64,000 nucleotides of DNA from the NCBI RefSeq assembly GCF_004006175.1, contig NZ_CP033219.1, positions 3,534,001 to 3,598,000 on the forward strand, read 5' to 3'. The translations under genes were made by a program, and so were the position numbers. A model generated the notes under the pieces. That model worked only from the letters and a program-made list of their open reading frames with translations, ran no database searches and had not been told where the DNA came from. Positions 62,689-64,000 of the stretch are shown piece after piece. This DNA is from Parasedimentitalea marina. GTDB lineage: Bacteria; Pseudomonadota; Alphaproteobacteria; Rhodobacterales; Rhodobacteraceae. Numbering within the stretch: the first letter of the stretch is position 1; each line of letters starts with the position of its first letter.

Positions 62689-64000
62689 ATGCGCCTGACC
62701 GTACCAGAGCCGAAGATTGAGCTGTACAAAGATGGGTTCAAACCCGGAGAACTAGACCAGCTCAACCGTAAACCAACCGGCGACAAACTCTCCGAACTTG
62801 TCGAACGCATTGACGACCCGCTGGTGATCGCACTGGACGGGTCTTGGGGGTCGGGCAAATCGTTCTTTCTGAAGTGCTGGGTCGGGGAGCATCTACAACG
62901 AGAAGGCAATACGACCCAGACCGTCTATTTCGACGCCTTCAAGCATGACTTTCTGGATGACCCGCTGATTGCTTTGACAGATGCAATTGCAGCCCGGTTT
63001 GAGAAGAACGAGACGCTAACGCCAACGGAACGCGAAGGCCGGGTAAAAAAGCTCAAGAAATTTGGCTGGGTACTGGGCAAGTCGTCGGCAAAAATCGGAG
63101 TGTCAGTGGCAGGGCACTATGCCAAAAAACTGGTTGGGGAAGAGTGTCTGGAAGAATTTGGAAAGGAACTTGAAAAGGCTTCCAAAGAGGGTGTTGTCAC
63201 TGCCGAGGAAGAAATAAAAACTCTGATTGACAGCGAGATTGGCGACGAGGATTCAGAAACATTCTGGCAAGAACAACGCGCCAAGATGGTTGCTATGTCA
63301 GCTTTTCGCGCGGCTCTGACTGAGTTGACCGAACCTAAGAAAAACGACAGGGGCTTACTGGCCCCAACCCGCAAGCTGGTCATCGTCATCGACGAACTCG
63401 ACCGCTGCCGCCCGGATTACGCGCTATCCCTGCTAGAGATCATCAAGCATTTCTTCAACGTAGACGGCGTGCATTTTGTGTTGGGAGTAAACTTGACTGA
63501 GCTACAAAATAGTGTTCGAGCGCGATATGGTTCTGAGGTGGATTCTGAGACTTACCTTCAGAAGTTTGTCACAATGCGAATGACCCTAAAAGATAAAACA
63601 TCTGCAACGCATGACACGAAATCCATTTGGATTGACTACTTTCATAGAATTTCCAAGGAAATGGATTTTCCTAAAGAGACGAGTCAACTGTTGACGACGG
63701 TGGAGTTAATTCTTGGACGATTGGTACTGACACGAGACCTTTCATTGAGAGATGTGGAGCGCGTTTTAACAACGCTCGCGACCATACCTGACCTCAAATC
63801 CAACTTCTATACGGAAATTGAAGTCGCAATTGGCACAATGGCCGTGTTAAAAGCACTCCGGCCAAGTGTGTATCGCAAGTACAGCGCACTTTCAGAAGAG
63901 AAATTTGACGTCGAAGCGCACTTTGACACCTCTCAAATGAAGCAAGATCGACATAGCGAACTAATTGAGTTGGCTTGGAATGCGATAGAAGACTTCGAGA
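62689..64000 (+). CDS. KAP-family P-loop NTPase (truncated by window edge)
   Basis: An open frame of at least 437 codons from an ATG at 62689 (TTGGAG six bases upstream) to the edge with no stop. Walker A is DGSWGSGKSFFL (residues 50-61), with Lys57; Walker B is KLVIVIDELDRCRPDYALSL (about 229-248), the hallmark of KAP NTPases. The usual membrane-helix insert may be the hydrophobic-poor segment around 120-150 and is not clear. LSLRDVERVLTTLA near 355 is a sensor-like KAP feature. GC falls in the 3' part. KAP NTPases are often found in anti-phage or accessory loci, but no partner is visible here. Confidence 0.85.
   Translation, partial: MRLTVPEPKIELYKDGFKPGELDQLNRKPTGDKLSELVERIDDPLVIALDGSWGSGKSFFLKCWVGEHLQREGNTTQTVYFDAFKHDFLDDPLIALTDAIAARFEKNETLTPTEREGRVKKLKKFGWVLGKSSAKIGVSVAGHYAKKLVGEECLEEFGKELEKASKEGVVTAEEEIKTLIDSEIGDEDSETFWQEQRAKMVAMSAFRAALTELTEPKKNDRGLLAPTRKLVIVIDELDRCRPDYALSLLEIIKHFFNVDGVHFVLGVNLTELQNSVRARYGSEVDSETYLQKFVTMRMTLKDKTSATHDTKSIWIDYFHRISKEMDFPKETSQLLTTVELILGRLVLTRDLSLRDVERVLTTLATIPDLKSNFYTEIEVAIGTMAVLKALRPSVYRKYSALSEEKFDVEAHFDTSQMKQDRHSELIELAWNAIEDFE

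Noticed and set aside
1..64000. CRISPR array, prophage or insertion sequence
   Set aside because: No regularly spaced identical repeats, transposase, integrase or phage structural genes were seen. The repeats found are isolated, palindromic and not spaced as an array.

Overview
The window reads as a chromosomal segment of an alphaproteobacterium of the Rhodobacteraceae, most likely the Roseobacter group. This is inferred from family content: short-form HisG with HisZ, a class II ribonucleotide reductase, DUF1489, a psd-pssA-pmtA phospholipid block, a dimethylglycine dehydrogenase-like fusion enzyme, monomeric isocitrate dehydrogenase, class I lysyl-tRNA synthetase and an xdhABC-purine ABC cluster. 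GC content is high except near a few accessory genes and the right edge. No rRNA, tRNA, CRISPR array, insertion sequence or prophage was recognised.

Layout. 0.3-6.5 kb: nrdJ (minus) opposite a DUF1489 gene, with NrdR-like and DnaA-box-like sites between them, then hisS-hisZ-hisG (minus). 6.7-11.4 kb: slyX, a small P-loop NTPase and dnaE. 11.7-21.2 kb: one long co-oriented cluster, xdhA-xdhB-xdhC followed by a BMP-type ABC importer, which together probably import and oxidise purines; a LysR remnant lies just before it. 21.3-25.8 kb: a DUF4279 gene, an HlyD-type pair, an FAD oxidoreductase, a DUF938 methyltransferase and an AhpD-like protein. 25.9-28.0 kb: psd-pssA-pmtA, serine-derived phospholipid synthesis through PE and methylated PE. 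28.3-37.8 kb: a kelch-like protein, dimethylglycine dehydrogenase-like enzyme, GlcD-type oxidase, gamma-glutamyltransferase, ThpR and a hydroxyacid dehydrogenase. 38.0-43.8 kb: an SH3-domain exported protein, an NMT1/taurine-like ABC importer with an AhpD-like enzyme, an iodotyrosine deiodinase-like nitroreductase and a LuxR-type regulator. 43.8-54.7 kb: a signalling region with a PAS-adenylate cyclase overlapping an NrtS-like nitrate/nitrite transporter gene, then three chemoreceptors (Cache, HBM and heme c/DUF3365 sensors) with monomeric icd between the first two. 54.7-62.5 kb: lysS, a PDZ-TPR-thioredoxin-like protein, a TerB-like protein, a probable lipoprotein, a PBP4-type carboxypeptidase, an EamA transporter and nadD. 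62.7 kb to the edge: a truncated KAP P-loop NTPase in lower-GC sequence.

The most unusual structure is two families of dispersed palindromic repeats, four copies each. One copy lies in frame inside xdhB, where it adds about 18 residues to the enzyme. Other points of note are the overlapping nrtS/cyclase pair, a heme-binding chemoreceptor, a hairpin that covers the ribosome-binding site of an AhpD-like gene, and a series of hairpins ending in a T-run downstream of the kelch-like gene. No complete, clearly new multi-gene system was seen; the KAP NTPase at the right edge is the best candidate for the start of an accessory or defence island.
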